From Butyrivibrio sp. (GTDB taxonomy: Bacteria; Bacillota; Clostridia; Lachnospirales; Lachnospiraceae): a stretch of DNA of 64,000 nucleotides. Positions 16,816 to 25,112 of this stretch are shown in pieces; position 1 is the stretch's first letter, and each line of letters opens with the position of its first letter. A program made the position numbers and the translations under genes. The stretch spans positions 248,001 to 312,000 of the forward strand of contig JAFXTN010000037.1 in the NCBI GenBank assembly GCA_017535785.1. The letters are read 5' to 3'. A model generated the notes under the pieces. It searched no databases and was not told the DNA's origin. It saw only the letters and a list, made by a program, of their open reading frames with translations.

Positions 16816-17541
16816 ATGCAAGCATCTGTAGATATACACTGTCACATAATGCCGGGAGTCGACGACGGCTCACGGGATATGGAAACAAGTTTAAAGATGC
16901 TGGAAATAGCAGCAAAGGAAGGTATCACGGACGTTATATTGACGCCTCACCACAAGCCGATGCATCATAACGTGAGTGTCGAGCGCAACAAGATCTACAC
17001 CAAAAGGTTGAGGGAAGCGGTGAGTAACGCCGGTTTAGACATCAGATTGTATTCCGGCAACGAGATATATTATAGCGATGAGACACAGAGGGAACTTGAG
17101 GAAGGTAAGATCTGTACACTTGCAGATACCGAGTACGTCCTAGTGGAGTTTCATCCGACCAATCCATACAGCGCGATAAGTAACGCTATCTATCAGATAC
17201 AGGGCGCGGGATTTATTCCGATAATAGCGCATGTTGAGAGATACAGCGACATTGTTTCGCATCCCGCTTATGTGGAAGAGCTTATCGACAAGGGTTGTTA
17301 TATTCAGATAAATGCTTTGTCCGTTATGGGTAAATATGGTTTTGGCATAAAGCTTTTTGTCAAAAAGCTACTTAAGAACAGGCTTGTGCACTTCGTTGCG
17401 ACGGATGCACATGATATACGCAGGCGTGCACCAAAGCTTGCGGATTGCAGATCTTATATCCAGAGGAAATATGGCAAGGATTACGCGGACAGGATCTTTT
17501 ACAACAATCCGATGAGCGTTATCCACGGCGAAATTATATAA
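16816..17541 (+). CDS. CpsB/YwqE-type protein-tyrosine phosphatase (PHP fold)
   Basis: This 241-residue protein begins with the metal-binding VDIHCHIMPGVDDGS and has further PHP motifs at LTPHHKPMHH, AHVERY and ATDAHD. This is the manganese-dependent phosphatase that removes phosphate from the tyrosine tail of CpsD kinases and so tunes capsule or exopolysaccharide export. The start follows GAGAG, and the first residues match the family's usual N-terminus. It heads a run of seven genes on the same strand, with CpsC and CpsD immediately downstream. Confidence 0.88.
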   Translation: MQASVDIHCHIMPGVDDGSRDMETSLKMLEIAAKEGITDVILTPHHKPMHHNVSVERNKIYTKRLREAVSNAGLDIRLYSGNEIYYSDETQRELEEGKICTLADTEYVLVEFHPTNPYSAISNAIYQIQGAGFIPIIAHVERYSDIVSHPAYVEELIDKGCYIQINALSVMGKYGFGIKLFVKKLLKNRLVHFVATDAHDIRRRAPKLADCRSYIQRKYGKDYADRIFYNNPMSVIHGEII

Positions 17542-17553
17542 ACACGGAGTGGT

Positions 17554-18270
17554 ATGAACAGAAAAGAAGACATTATAGAAATTAATCTTGGCGAGCTTTT
17601 ATCTGTTATATTGGGGCGAGCATTTTTGATCATCAGTGCCGGACTGTTTTTTGCTCTGGCAGGTCTTTTTATCAGCAAATTTGTTCTTCATCCCACATAT
17701 GAATCAACCACCAAGATCTACATACTGAATAAAGAGGAAAATCAGACCGTTACGTATTCGGACGTGCAGATATCCACGCAGCTCACACAGGACTATGCGG
17801 AGCTCATAAAGAGCAGATACGTTCTTGAAGAGGTTGCGCAGAGACTCAATCTTGTGGACATCACCTACGAGGATCTCGCAGATGTTCTCAAGGTGGACAC
17901 CCCTTCCGATACGCGTATCGTATCAATTACGGCAAGGGACGAGGATCCGCTCATGGCGATGAAGATCGCAAACTGTATCAGAGAAGTTGCGAGTGAACAC
18001 ATCACCAACGTTATGGATATCGATGCCATCAATGTAGCGGAGACAGCCAATGTTCCTACCAAGAAGGCAAGTCCCAGAGTCGGAAGATGGACCGTTATCT
18101 CCGGATTTTTGGGAGCGGTTGTTGTGGCATTCTTCGTTGTACTCGGATACCTTCTTGACGATACGATCAAGAATTCCGATGACGTAGAGAGATATCTGGG
18201 ACTCAGCACTATAGGTCTCATCCCGCTTTCACTTGAAGAGCAGGGCAAAAAGAAATCAAAGAAAAAATAA
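17554..18270 (+). CDS. CpsC/YwqC-type chain-length regulator (Wzz domain)
   Basis: This 238-residue protein has two membrane segments (about 25-45 and 175-200) flanking an extracellular Wzz-type domain. Its N-terminus IIEINLGELLSVILGR and the membrane-proximal PTKKASPRVGRW before the second segment are typical. It activates the CpsD tyrosine kinase and influences chain length. The C-terminal tail is short and Lys-rich. GGAGTGG precedes the ATG, 12 bases after the phosphatase gene. Confidence 0.87.
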   Translation: MNRKEDIIEINLGELLSVILGRAFLIISAGLFFALAGLFISKFVLHPTYESTTKIYILNKEENQTVTYSDVQISTQLTQDYAELIKSRYVLEEVAQRLNLVDITYEDLADVLKVDTPSDTRIVSITARDEDPLMAMKIANCIREVASEHITNVMDIDAINVAETANVPTKKASPRVGRWTVISGFLGAVVVAFFVVLGYLLDDTIKNSDDVERYLGLSTIGLIPLSLEEQGKKKSKKK

Positions 18271-18303
18271 GTGACTTTTTAAATACACAGAAACGGAGAT
18301 TCT

Positions 18304-19134
18304 ATGCAGAGCGCGAAGCTTCATTTCAGCCAGGCGGAAAACAATTATCAGGTAAAAGAAGCATATAAGACCCTTCGAAGTAACGTTGAGTTCAGCGGAC
18401 AGAACGTTAGAGTCATATCTGTCACAAGCTGCACTCCGGGCGAAGGAAAGACTACGGTCGCAATGGCTCTTGCAAGAGCTTTTGCCGAGGCGGGCAAAAA
18501 GACGATACTTGTCGACGCCGATATGCGTAAGTCAGTTCTTGTCGGACGTTACAAGACAGGCTCCGTAAGGCTTGGACTTACGCATTGCCTTGTTGGAAGA
18601 GAGAGACTTTCCAGCGTTATCTGCGAGACCGACACACCCAATCTTTATGTGATATTCAGCGGACCGGTCCCGCCGAACCCCAGTGAGCTTCTGGGCGGCA
18701 GGATCTTTAGTAAAGTCCTTGAGAATATGAAGCAGGTATTTGACTATGTGATCATTGATACGCCTCCTCTCGGAAGCGTTATCGATGCGGCCGTTGTTGC
18801 TAAGCAGTGCGACGGTACGATCATGGTCGTTGAGAATAATTCTATCAGCTACAGATTTGCTCAGAGGGTAAAAGATCAGCTTGATAAGGCCGGAGCTAAG
18901 ATGCTCGGTGTTGTTCTTAACAAGGTCGATCTTAACGGAAAAGGATATTACGGCCATTACGGTCATTACTATGGTAAATACTACGGTAAGTATTACGGAA
19001 AGTACTACGGTAACGGCAGTGACAATGACAGCAGTACAATGACAAGGCCCAGGGCTCCCGAGCCGGATACGGGACTTGATGACGACGATCTTGATGAACT
19101 CAATTATCTTGCGGGAGTTACAAGGAAAGACTGA
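18304..19134 (+). CDS. CpsD/YwqD-type BY-kinase
   Basis: This 276-residue cytosolic tyrosine kinase has Walker A SCTPGEGKTTVAMALA, Walker A' ILVDADMRKS and Walker B VIIDTPPLG. Residues 215-240 form a Tyr-rich tail made of repeated YYGK/HYG units, the site of autophosphorylation in this family. An acidic C-terminus follows. Together with the CpsB phosphatase and CpsC adaptor it forms the usual phosphorylation cycle for polysaccharide assembly. Confidence 0.92.
   Translation: MQSAKLHFSQAENNYQVKEAYKTLRSNVEFSGQNVRVISVTSCTPGEGKTTVAMALARAFAEAGKKTILVDADMRKSVLVGRYKTGSVRLGLTHCLVGRERLSSVICETDTPNLYVIFSGPVPPNPSELLGGRIFSKVLENMKQVFDYVIIDTPPLGSVIDAAVVAKQCDGTIMVVENNSISYRFAQRVKDQLDKAGAKMLGVVLNKVDLNGKGYYGHYGHYYGKYYGKYYGKYYGNGSDNDSSTMTRPRAPEPDTGLDDDDLDELNYLAGVTRKD
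18946..19014 (+). repeat. Tandem codon repeat encoding the tyrosine tail of the BY-kinase
   Basis: Variants of a 12-base unit (TAC TAC GGT AAG) are repeated about four times after two imperfect TAC-GG(T/C)-CAT units, giving eleven Tyr in 22 residues. Slippage here could change the number of phosphorylation sites. Confidence 0.75.
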
Positions 19135-19200
19135 ACATGGCGCATCCGTGCCGGCAATACGGGCATGAGTGGATGAGCTTTATATGTGTGGAGGAGACAA

Positions 19201-19671
19201 GTGAGAGGAAATATTCTCGGAATATTTTTTACAATACTGAGCGGAGTACTTGTGGCGCTTATAGTTTTCGCTTACGGAAGAAGTGACAGGCTTGCGCCTG
19301 AGTTTAGGTTTTCCACTGTTGGATTTATTTATGATTCCAAGACGACCGACAGGGATCTGCTTCAGGGGATCAATGCCTATGATTCCAAGGACGGCGATAT
19401 GACTAAGAGGATCGTTGTAGAGAAGGTTGTTCTTAACAGAGAAGCGGAAACAGCGGTTGTTTATTACGCGGTTGCGGACCACAGTGGCAATGTTGCCAAG
19501 CAGTCACGCGTTTTTCCCGCAGATATCAGAGATATAGATTTTAACGGAGATTCATCTGAGACTATGGAGGATCCTCTTTTTCCCAATATGGTCCCGGACG
19601 GAACACAAGGAGAAGGAGCTGTTGAAGGCGCGAGTGCAGAGGGCGCCTCTACAGATGATCAGGAGCAGTAA
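19201..19671 (+). CDS. Membrane-anchored protein with Ig-like (DUF5011-type) fold
   Basis: From the GTG at 19201 (GGAGG six bases upstream) the product has 156 residues. It has one N-terminal membrane segment (about 3-24) and an extracellular part with GINAYDSKDGDMTKRIVVEK and AVVYYAVADHSGNVAKQSR, the pattern of bacterial Ig-like repeats. The C-terminal 30 residues are acidic and Gly/Ala-rich. It lies between the kinase and the LCP gene, so I infer a part in anchoring or assembling the polysaccharide. No enzyme motif is seen. Confidence 0.65.
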   Translation: MRGNILGIFFTILSGVLVALIVFAYGRSDRLAPEFRFSTVGFIYDSKTTDRDLLQGINAYDSKDGDMTKRIVVEKVVLNREAETAVVYYAVADHSGNVAKQSRVFPADIRDIDFNGDSSETMEDPLFPNMVPDGTQGEGAVEGASAEGASTDDQEQ

Positions 19672-20730
19672 ATGAGGGGAAAAGGAAAAGTCTTTCTCAT
19701 TATCTGGGCAGTGTTTATGACGTTTATTGCGGGTGGACTTGTCGGATTTGAGATAATGAGAGTAATGGGAAAAGCTAATCTTGGTTCCAAATCCGCCACA
19801 TCGGCACCGATGATGGGGCAGCAGGATTCATATGCGGTTTCGAACGCAAGCACGGAATGGCAGGATGACTGGATCACATATAACGGTGATGTATATGATT
19901 ACAATGAAGATATAATTACTTTTTTAATAATGGGAATAGACAAAGATGATGAAGTTGTCTCGAAGGTATCTGAGGGTGGCGAAGGAGGACAGGCAGATGC
20001 GCTGTTTCTTCTTGTTCTCAACCCGCACACTCAGAAGATAAGCATTATAGGCATCAACAGAAATACAATGACCGATGTGGATGTTTATGATGAATACGGA
20101 AGGTATCAGACTACGGTAGAAGCACAGGTTTGTCTGCAACACGGTTTCGGTGACGGAATGGAAGAATCCTGTGAATATCAGGTGAAGGCGGTGTCCAGTC
20201 TTTTTTACCAGCTCCCGATTCACGGCTATGCTGCTATAAATATGAGCGCGATTCCTACGATAAACGATCAGGTTGGCGGAGTTGATGTTGTTGTTCTCGA
20301 GGACCTCACAAAGTTTGATAAGACACTGAAAAAGGGCGCTGAAGTTCATCTTGAGGGAAAGACGGCATATCATTACATAAAGAGCAGAGATATACACATA
20401 TCGGGCTCAAACAGTTCAAGGCTTGAAAGGCAGAAACAGTATATAAATGCTTTTATAAATGCTGCCAGAATTAAGTGCAGTGAAAATAATAACGCTGCAG
20501 TGGAGCTTTTTACGGCAATCGGAAGTAAGATGGTAACTAATATATCTGCCGATGAGATCTCATATCTTGCTCCGTATCTCGTATCGTATACGTTTAATGC
20601 GGATGACATCATATCAATTGACGGTGAAACTTCCAGGGATGGCAAGTATGAGGAGTTTAGAGTTGATGATGCCAGCCTCTATGAGACTATAATAGATGTT
20701 TTTTATGAAAAAATTGATCAAGCAGGCTAA
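19672..20730 (+). CDS. LytR-CpsA-Psr (LCP) family glycopolymer ligase
   Basis: This 352-residue protein has one N-terminal membrane segment (about 6-28) followed by an LCP domain. Typical segments are TFLIMGIDKDDE, ADALFLLVLNPHTQKISIIGINRNTM, a YAAINMSAIP element, and the Arg-containing SSRLERQKQYINAF. LCP enzymes move glycopolymers from a lipid carrier to peptidoglycan or protein at the outer face of the membrane. AGGAG precedes the ATG, which directly follows the previous stop. Its place in the cps operon suggests that it attaches the same polymer. Confidence 0.88.
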   Translation: MRGKGKVFLIIWAVFMTFIAGGLVGFEIMRVMGKANLGSKSATSAPMMGQQDSYAVSNASTEWQDDWITYNGDVYDYNEDIITFLIMGIDKDDEVVSKVSEGGEGGQADALFLLVLNPHTQKISIIGINRNTMTDVDVYDEYGRYQTTVEAQVCLQHGFGDGMEESCEYQVKAVSSLFYQLPIHGYAAINMSAIPTINDQVGGVDVVVLEDLTKFDKTLKKGAEVHLEGKTAYHYIKSRDIHISGSNSSRLERQKQYINAFINAARIKCSENNNAAVELFTAIGSKMVTNISADEISYLAPYLVSYTFNADDIISIDGETSRDGKYEEFRVDDASLYETIIDVFYEKIDQAG

Positions 20731-20734
20731 TGAA

Positions 20735-21535
20735 ATGTATACGAAAAGACGATATAGAATAATAGAGATGATAGCCGTAAAAGGACTCTTTTTACCGCTG
20801 ATGATAGTTTTTCTTATCGGATGTTCACGGAAGGATACAGATGCCGGACGTAACACCGCTTATGAAAAAAGTACTCTTCCGACGGAGCAGAAAACCGGAT
20901 TTGAAGACATCAAGAGCTTAAATGAGGATGCTTTTGCATGGCTGTACATTCCGGGGACGGATATAAATTGTCCCATTCTTCAGGATTCTGAAGGTGATGA
21001 TTCTTTTTACAAAAGTCATAACGAGTACAAAGAGCCTGATGAAAACGGGGCGATCCATATCGAGGCTGCAAATCTTAATGACATGTGTGATTTTAATGAA
21101 GTCATTTACGGATCATCGCCTAAGGATGGAACCGGATTTGCGCAGCTCAATAATTTTTTGGATAAAGAATATTTTGATGAGCACGAGTATGTACATGTAT
21201 ATATGGAGGATAACTCCCTTATATATTATATAATTGCCGCTTATACCCGTGATGATACAAAGCTTCTTGCACAGTATGATTTCACATATGCTTCCGGATG
21301 TATGGAGTTTATCAATGAGATCTACAGAAAAGGAGATGACTCTAAGATTATCAGGGATGGCTGCGAGACGGGGCTTAAACCCGAACATTTCCTTATTACG
21401 CTTACTACGGACAGCACCGATGAACCGGGAAAGCAGATGGTGGTTATCGGATGTCTGATGGGGGACGTAGCCGGGAAAATTGACAGAGATGTTGATTACG
21501 GAGATGAAGACGACATTAATATTCAGGCTGAATAG
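20735..21535 (+). CDS. Sortase-B-like lipoprotein lacking all three catalytic residues
   Basis: This product of about 266 residues has a signal sequence ending in the lipobox LIGC (Cys about 30), so it is probably a lipoprotein. The rest follows the class B sortase fold: FAWLYIPGTDINCPILQ, SFYKSHNEY, EVIYGSSPKDGTGFAQLNNF and FLITLTTDSTDEPGKQMVVIG. In active enzymes these segments read YGHN, TLxTC and R(x)VVV. Here the His is Ser, the Cys is Asp and the Arg is Gln, so transpeptidation is not expected. It may be a binding or scaffold protein for the neighbouring LCP system (inference). The start is uncertain: an upstream in-frame ATG at 20696 overlaps the LCP gene. Confidence 0.78.
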   Translation: MYTKRRYRIIEMIAVKGLFLPLMIVFLIGCSRKDTDAGRNTAYEKSTLPTEQKTGFEDIKSLNEDAFAWLYIPGTDINCPILQDSEGDDSFYKSHNEYKEPDENGAIHIEAANLNDMCDFNEVIYGSSPKDGTGFAQLNNFLDKEYFDEHEYVHVYMEDNSLIYYIIAAYTRDDTKLLAQYDFTYASGCMEFINEIYRKGDDSKIIRDGCETGLKPEHFLITLTTDSTDEPGKQMVVIGCLMGDVAGKIDRDVDYGDEDDINIQAE

Positions 21536-21584
21536 TAACACAAGGATAATGTTGTTTAGATAAAAGAACGGAGGCAAAAAAATT

Positions 21585-22442
21585 ATGAAAAAGATTCTGG
21601 CTCTTACAGTTGCAGGTACACTTTTGGTGACGAGTTCCGTATGTGTTTTTGCTGCGGAGGATACTACCGGTGAGAATACAGTTACGGAGGCTAATTCTGA
21701 CGTGGATCCCAGCCCGGATATAAAGGGGTTACAAGACAAGATCAAAAAACAAGAAGAACAGGCTCAGGCTGATAGGGAAAAGGCTGAAAAGGACAAAGCC
21801 GAACTAAATCAGAAGATAGGTGAGCTTAAATCAGTGCAAGAGGAACTTAGTAAGAAACTTACCACTCTCGCAAATGATAATAAAGAACTCGAACAGAAGA
21901 AAGCACAACTGACAAAGCAGCTTGAATCAACAAATAAGAGTCTTGACGCTGCTGTTAAAGCAAAGAATAAATACGAAGAAAAATATAATAATGCGACAGC
22001 CGCTCCCAAGAGAAGAGAGACTCCTTCAAGAGAGCAGGTGCTTAGCAAAAATAACGCAGTCGGTGACGGAAACGGCGGATACATCGCTCAGGGCGGACAT
22101 GTTCAGATCAACGGCGGAAAGAGCAATGTTACATTTACACTTTCAGCTCCCACAGCCGGTGTTCTGAGTTCTGCAAACAAGTATGCAAACAGTGTTGGCG
22201 GAACACTTCTTCACTGCGTAACAACAAGCTCACCCGGAGTTTCGTTTAAGACAGCAACAGTAAACTTCACTGTTACCGGCGTATATGCAAACGATACAAT
22301 CGCAGTATATCAGCTTCAGGGCAAGAATTGGGTTCAGGTAATGGTTACATCCATTACAGATAACCACGTAACCGTAAACCTTACACAGCACGGACCTCTC
22401 GCTTTCGTAAGAGTTGCAGCGGTTGCAACTGCAACACATTGA
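21585..22442 (+). CDS. Secreted coiled-coil protein with C-terminal beta domain
   Basis: This 285-residue protein has a signal peptide (about 1-23, cut after VCVFA) and a long coiled coil rich in Lys, Glu and Gln (about 48-130). A Pro/Arg linker follows, then a C-terminal domain (about 160-285) that is Thr/Val-rich and probably all beta. No catalytic motif is visible. The coiled coil resembles the spacer of peptidoglycan hydrolase activators, but no hydrolase domain is present. It ends the cps control operon and is followed by a strong terminator. GGAGG precedes the ATG. Confidence 0.72.
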   Translation: MKKILALTVAGTLLVTSSVCVFAAEDTTGENTVTEANSDVDPSPDIKGLQDKIKKQEEQAQADREKAEKDKAELNQKIGELKSVQEELSKKLTTLANDNKELEQKKAQLTKQLESTNKSLDAAVKAKNKYEEKYNNATAAPKRRETPSREQVLSKNNAVGDGNGGYIAQGGHVQINGGKSNVTFTLSAPTAGVLSSANKYANSVGGTLLHCVTTSSPGVSFKTATVNFTVTGVYANDTIAVYQLQGKNWVQVMVTSITDNHVTVNLTQHGPLAFVRVAAVATATH

Positions 22443-22454
22443 GATTAATAATTG

Positions 22455-22482
22455 AAAGCCACGCCAAAAGGCGTGGCTTTTT
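22455..22482 (+). terminator. Terminator of the exopolysaccharide control operon
   Basis: AAAGCCACGCC and GGCGTGGCTTT flank an AAAA loop and are followed by T residues, a perfect hairpin just after the stop at 22442. Confidence 0.93.
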
Positions 22483-22511
22483 CAATGTATACGCACAGTT
22501 TTGCGGTTTTA

Positions 22512-22520
22512 TGTTATAAT
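22512..22520 (+). promoter_or_regulatory. Extended -10 promoter of hisC
   Basis: TGTTATAAT, an extended -10 element, lies 51 bases before the hisC start and after a terminator. No good -35 box is seen. Confidence 0.5.
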
Positions 22521-22571
22521 ATCGTTGCTGTGCACATTTATCATACTGCGTGGCACTGCAAGGAGAATGCT

Positions 22572-23624
22572 ATGAGTTGGGAAGACAACGTACGAAAGGT
22601 AGTTCCCTATACACCGGGTGAACAGCCTAAGATTAAGAATATAATCAAGCTTAATACAAATGAAAATCCTTATCCGCCGGCACCTGCGGTTCAGGAAGCG
22701 CTTAAGAACATGGACGCGGAAGCTTTCAAGAAGTATCCCGATCCCACATGCGATGTGCTTGTTGAGGCGATAGCGGATTTTTATAAAGTCGGAAAAGAGA
22801 ATGTGTTTGTTGGAGTAGGTTCTGACGATGTTCTTGCAATGGCTTTTTTGACATTCTTTAATTCGGATAAGCCGGTTCTTTTCCCTGATATCACATATTC
22901 ATTCTATGATGTCTGGGCAGAGCTTTATAGGATTCCTTACAAGCAGCTTCCGCTACTTGATGATTTCTCTGTAAGGATTGAGGATTACTTTGGCGAGAAC
23001 GGCGGTGTTGTTCTGGCTAATCCCAATGCACCGACCGGCGCGCAGCTTCCGATTGATGCGGTTGAAGAAGTTATTAAGAACAATCCCGATGTAGTGGTTA
23101 TCGTTGATGAAGCCTATGCTGATTTTGGCGGACAGTCGGTTCTGCCTTTGATAGACAAGTATGATAACCTTTTGGTTGTTCAGACTTTTTCAAAGTCACG
23201 TTCAATGGCAGGAATGAGAATAGGTTATGCGTTTGGATGTAAGAAGCTTATCAAATATCTTCTCGATGTGAAGTTTGCTTACAATTCATATACAATGAAT
23301 ACCACTGCGCTTGAGCTTGGTGCTCTTGCGGTTAAGGACAAGGCTTATTTTGAAAAGACTGTCAGCATGATCATTAACACAAGAGAGCGAGTTAAGAAAG
23401 AGCTTATAGAGCTTGGATTTGAGTTTGCTGATTCCAAGACCAACTTTGTCTTTGCAAAGCACAAAGAGAAGTCGGGAAAAGAGATCTTTGATTACCTCAG
23501 GGCAAACAACATAATTGTTAGACGCTGGGATGCGCCCAGGATCAGTGATCACCTCAGAATCTCCATCGGTACCGATGAGGAGATGGATATTCTTATTGCA
23601 AAGCTTAAAGAATTCCTGGCATAA
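22572..23624 (+). CDS. hisC: Histidinol-phosphate aminotransferase
   Basis: This 350-residue PLP-dependent class I/II aminotransferase carries IIKLNTNENPYPPAPAV at the N-terminus, VGSDDVLAM, ANPNAPTGAQLP and IVDEAYADFGG. The PLP-binding Lys is in TFSKSRSMAGMRIGYA, and the C-terminal RISIGT completes the fold. It converts imidazole-acetol phosphate to histidinol phosphate in histidine synthesis. No other his gene is nearby, so a related aromatic or other substrate remains possible. The start follows AAGGAG. An earlier in-frame ATG would place the promoter inside the gene. Confidence 0.88.
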   Translation: MSWEDNVRKVVPYTPGEQPKIKNIIKLNTNENPYPPAPAVQEALKNMDAEAFKKYPDPTCDVLVEAIADFYKVGKENVFVGVGSDDVLAMAFLTFFNSDKPVLFPDITYSFYDVWAELYRIPYKQLPLLDDFSVRIEDYFGENGGVVLANPNAPTGAQLPIDAVEEVIKNNPDVVVIVDEAYADFGGQSVLPLIDKYDNLLVVQTFSKSRSMAGMRIGYAFGCKKLIKYLLDVKFAYNSYTMNTTALELGALAVKDKAYFEKTVSMIINTRERVKKELIELGFEFADSKTNFVFAKHKEKSGKEIFDYLRANNIIVRRWDAPRISDHLRISIGTDEEMDILIAKLKEFLA

Positions 23625-23650
23625 TCTTGTGATTGTAAAAAGAGTTTTTA

Positions 23651-23681
23651 GGATAATCTGCGAGACCTTCCGGATTATTTT
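23651..23681 (+). terminator. Weak candidate terminator after hisC
   Basis: ATAATC and GATTAT form a short stem around a GC-containing loop, followed by TTTTAT. Pairing is short, so termination may be partial. Confidence 0.3.
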
Positions 23682-23710
23682 ATATAATAAATTTAGGAGT
23701 AAGAGTTTTT

Positions 23711-24181
23711 ATGTTAAAGTATTTAATTGTTTTTTTGATCTCTATGGTTCCGTTGATAGAACTTAGAGTGGCTGTGCCTGTTGCTATCGAGATGGGACTA
23801 CCGATACTTCCAAGCTACATTGTCGCAATTATCGGTAATATGCTTCCGATGCCTTTTATTTTCTTCTTTGCAAGAAAAGTTCTTGAGTGGGGAAAAGATA
23901 AGCCGGTTATCGGAGGATTTTTTACTTTCTGTCTTGAAAAAGGACATAAGGGCGGAGAGAAATTAAAAGAGAAAGCCGGAAACAGCTTATATTGGGCACT
24001 TTTCTTGTTTGTAGGTGTTCCGATTCCGGGAACAGGTGCTTGGACAGGTACACTTGCTGCTTCAATCCTCGATATGGATTTTAAAAAGAGCGTTAAAGCA
24101 GTTGTTTGCGGTGTAATACTTGCAGGTATTATTATGGGACTTGGAACTAAGGCAGTACATCTTATATTCAGCTTGTTCTGA
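23711..24181 (+). CDS. COG2426 / small multidrug export family membrane protein
   Basis: This 156-residue protein has four to five hydrophobic segments, beginning LIVFLISMVPLIELRVAVP and containing the family signature FVGVPIPGTGAWTGTLAA. The family is annotated as small multidrug exporters, though the transported compound is not established. GGAG lies upstream of the ATG, with a TATAAT box at 23683-23688 that may be its own promoter. Confidence 0.82.
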   Translation: MLKYLIVFLISMVPLIELRVAVPVAIEMGLPILPSYIVAIIGNMLPMPFIFFFARKVLEWGKDKPVIGGFFTFCLEKGHKGGEKLKEKAGNSLYWALFLFVGVPIPGTGAWTGTLAASILDMDFKKSVKAVVCGVILAGIIMGLGTKAVHLIFSLF

Positions 24182-24208
24182 TCATTTAGCTGTGACAAAG
24201 GATTAAAC

Positions 24209-25084
24209 ATGGACGCATACACAGATTTTGCAACTGTATACGACACCTTCATGGATGAAACCCCATACGAAGTATGGGGTGATTTTGTCGTGGAGCTAAT
24301 AGAAAAGTACGGTGTGACCAAGCCGGTGCTTTCCGGCAGTGCCGGTGCGGAGCATGGTGGTCACGAGGTCTGCGATGGTAGTACCAGGACCGTGGACGCG
24401 CAGGCAGAGGAGGATTCCGAGGCGGCGCTTGAGGAAGAGAAAAATCTCATTGCGGAACTCGGCTGCGGAACAGGCTCTTTTACCATTAATATGGCGAAGC
24501 GCGGCTATGATATAATCGGTATAGATATGTCTTCCGATATGCTTGATATTGCAAGGAAGAAAACTCAGGCGGAAGGGCTTGATATTATGTACCTTGAACA
24601 GGACATGAGAGAGCTTGATCTTTACTGCACCGCGGGCACGATATTAAGCGTATGCGACAGCATCAATTATCTTCTTGCGGATGATGATGTTATAGAGACA
24701 TTTAAACTCGTTAATAATTTTCTTTTTCCTAAAGGAGTTTTTATCTTTGATTTCAACACGCTCCACAAATACAGAGATGTTATCGGAGATGTGACGATAG
24801 CGGAGAACCGCGAGGATTGCAGCTTTATCTGGGATAATTATTATCACGATGAACAGCATATCAACGAGTATGATCTTACGATATTCTACAGAGCCGGCGA
24901 GGGTGATGTGTTCAAAAGGTCCGTTGAGACGCACTACCAGAGAGGCTACACGCTTGATGAGATGAAAGCTTTTGTAGAAAAAGCCGGACTAAAATTTATC
25001 GATTGCTATGATGCGGATACGCACGAAGCACCGACAGATGAGAGCGAGAGAATATACATCGTTGCCGGAGAGTGCGGCAAATAG
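24209..25084 (+). CDS. Class I SAM-dependent methyltransferase with an inserted acidic linker
   Basis: This 291-residue protein has the N-terminal YTDFATVYDTFMDETPYEVW typical of small-molecule methyltransferases of Clostridia. SAM motif I is LIAELGCGTGSFTINMA, and motif II region IIGIDMSSDMLDIA follows. Between helix 1 and motif I is an insertion of about 38 residues (about 45-82), rich in Ala, Gly, Glu and Asp, which the core fold does not need. The substrate is unknown. The gene lies between a small exporter and a polytopic membrane protein on the same strand. Confidence 0.82.
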   Translation: MDAYTDFATVYDTFMDETPYEVWGDFVVELIEKYGVTKPVLSGSAGAEHGGHEVCDGSTRTVDAQAEEDSEAALEEEKNLIAELGCGTGSFTINMAKRGYDIIGIDMSSDMLDIARKKTQAEGLDIMYLEQDMRELDLYCTAGTILSVCDSINYLLADDDVIETFKLVNNFLFPKGVFIFDFNTLHKYRDVIGDVTIAENREDCSFIWDNYYHDEQHINEYDLTIFYRAGEGDVFKRSVETHYQRGYTLDEMKAFVEKAGLKFIDCYDADTHEAPTDESERIYIVAGECGK

Positions 25085-25112
25085 AGTTAGATATAAGGAT
25101 GGGGGACAATAC

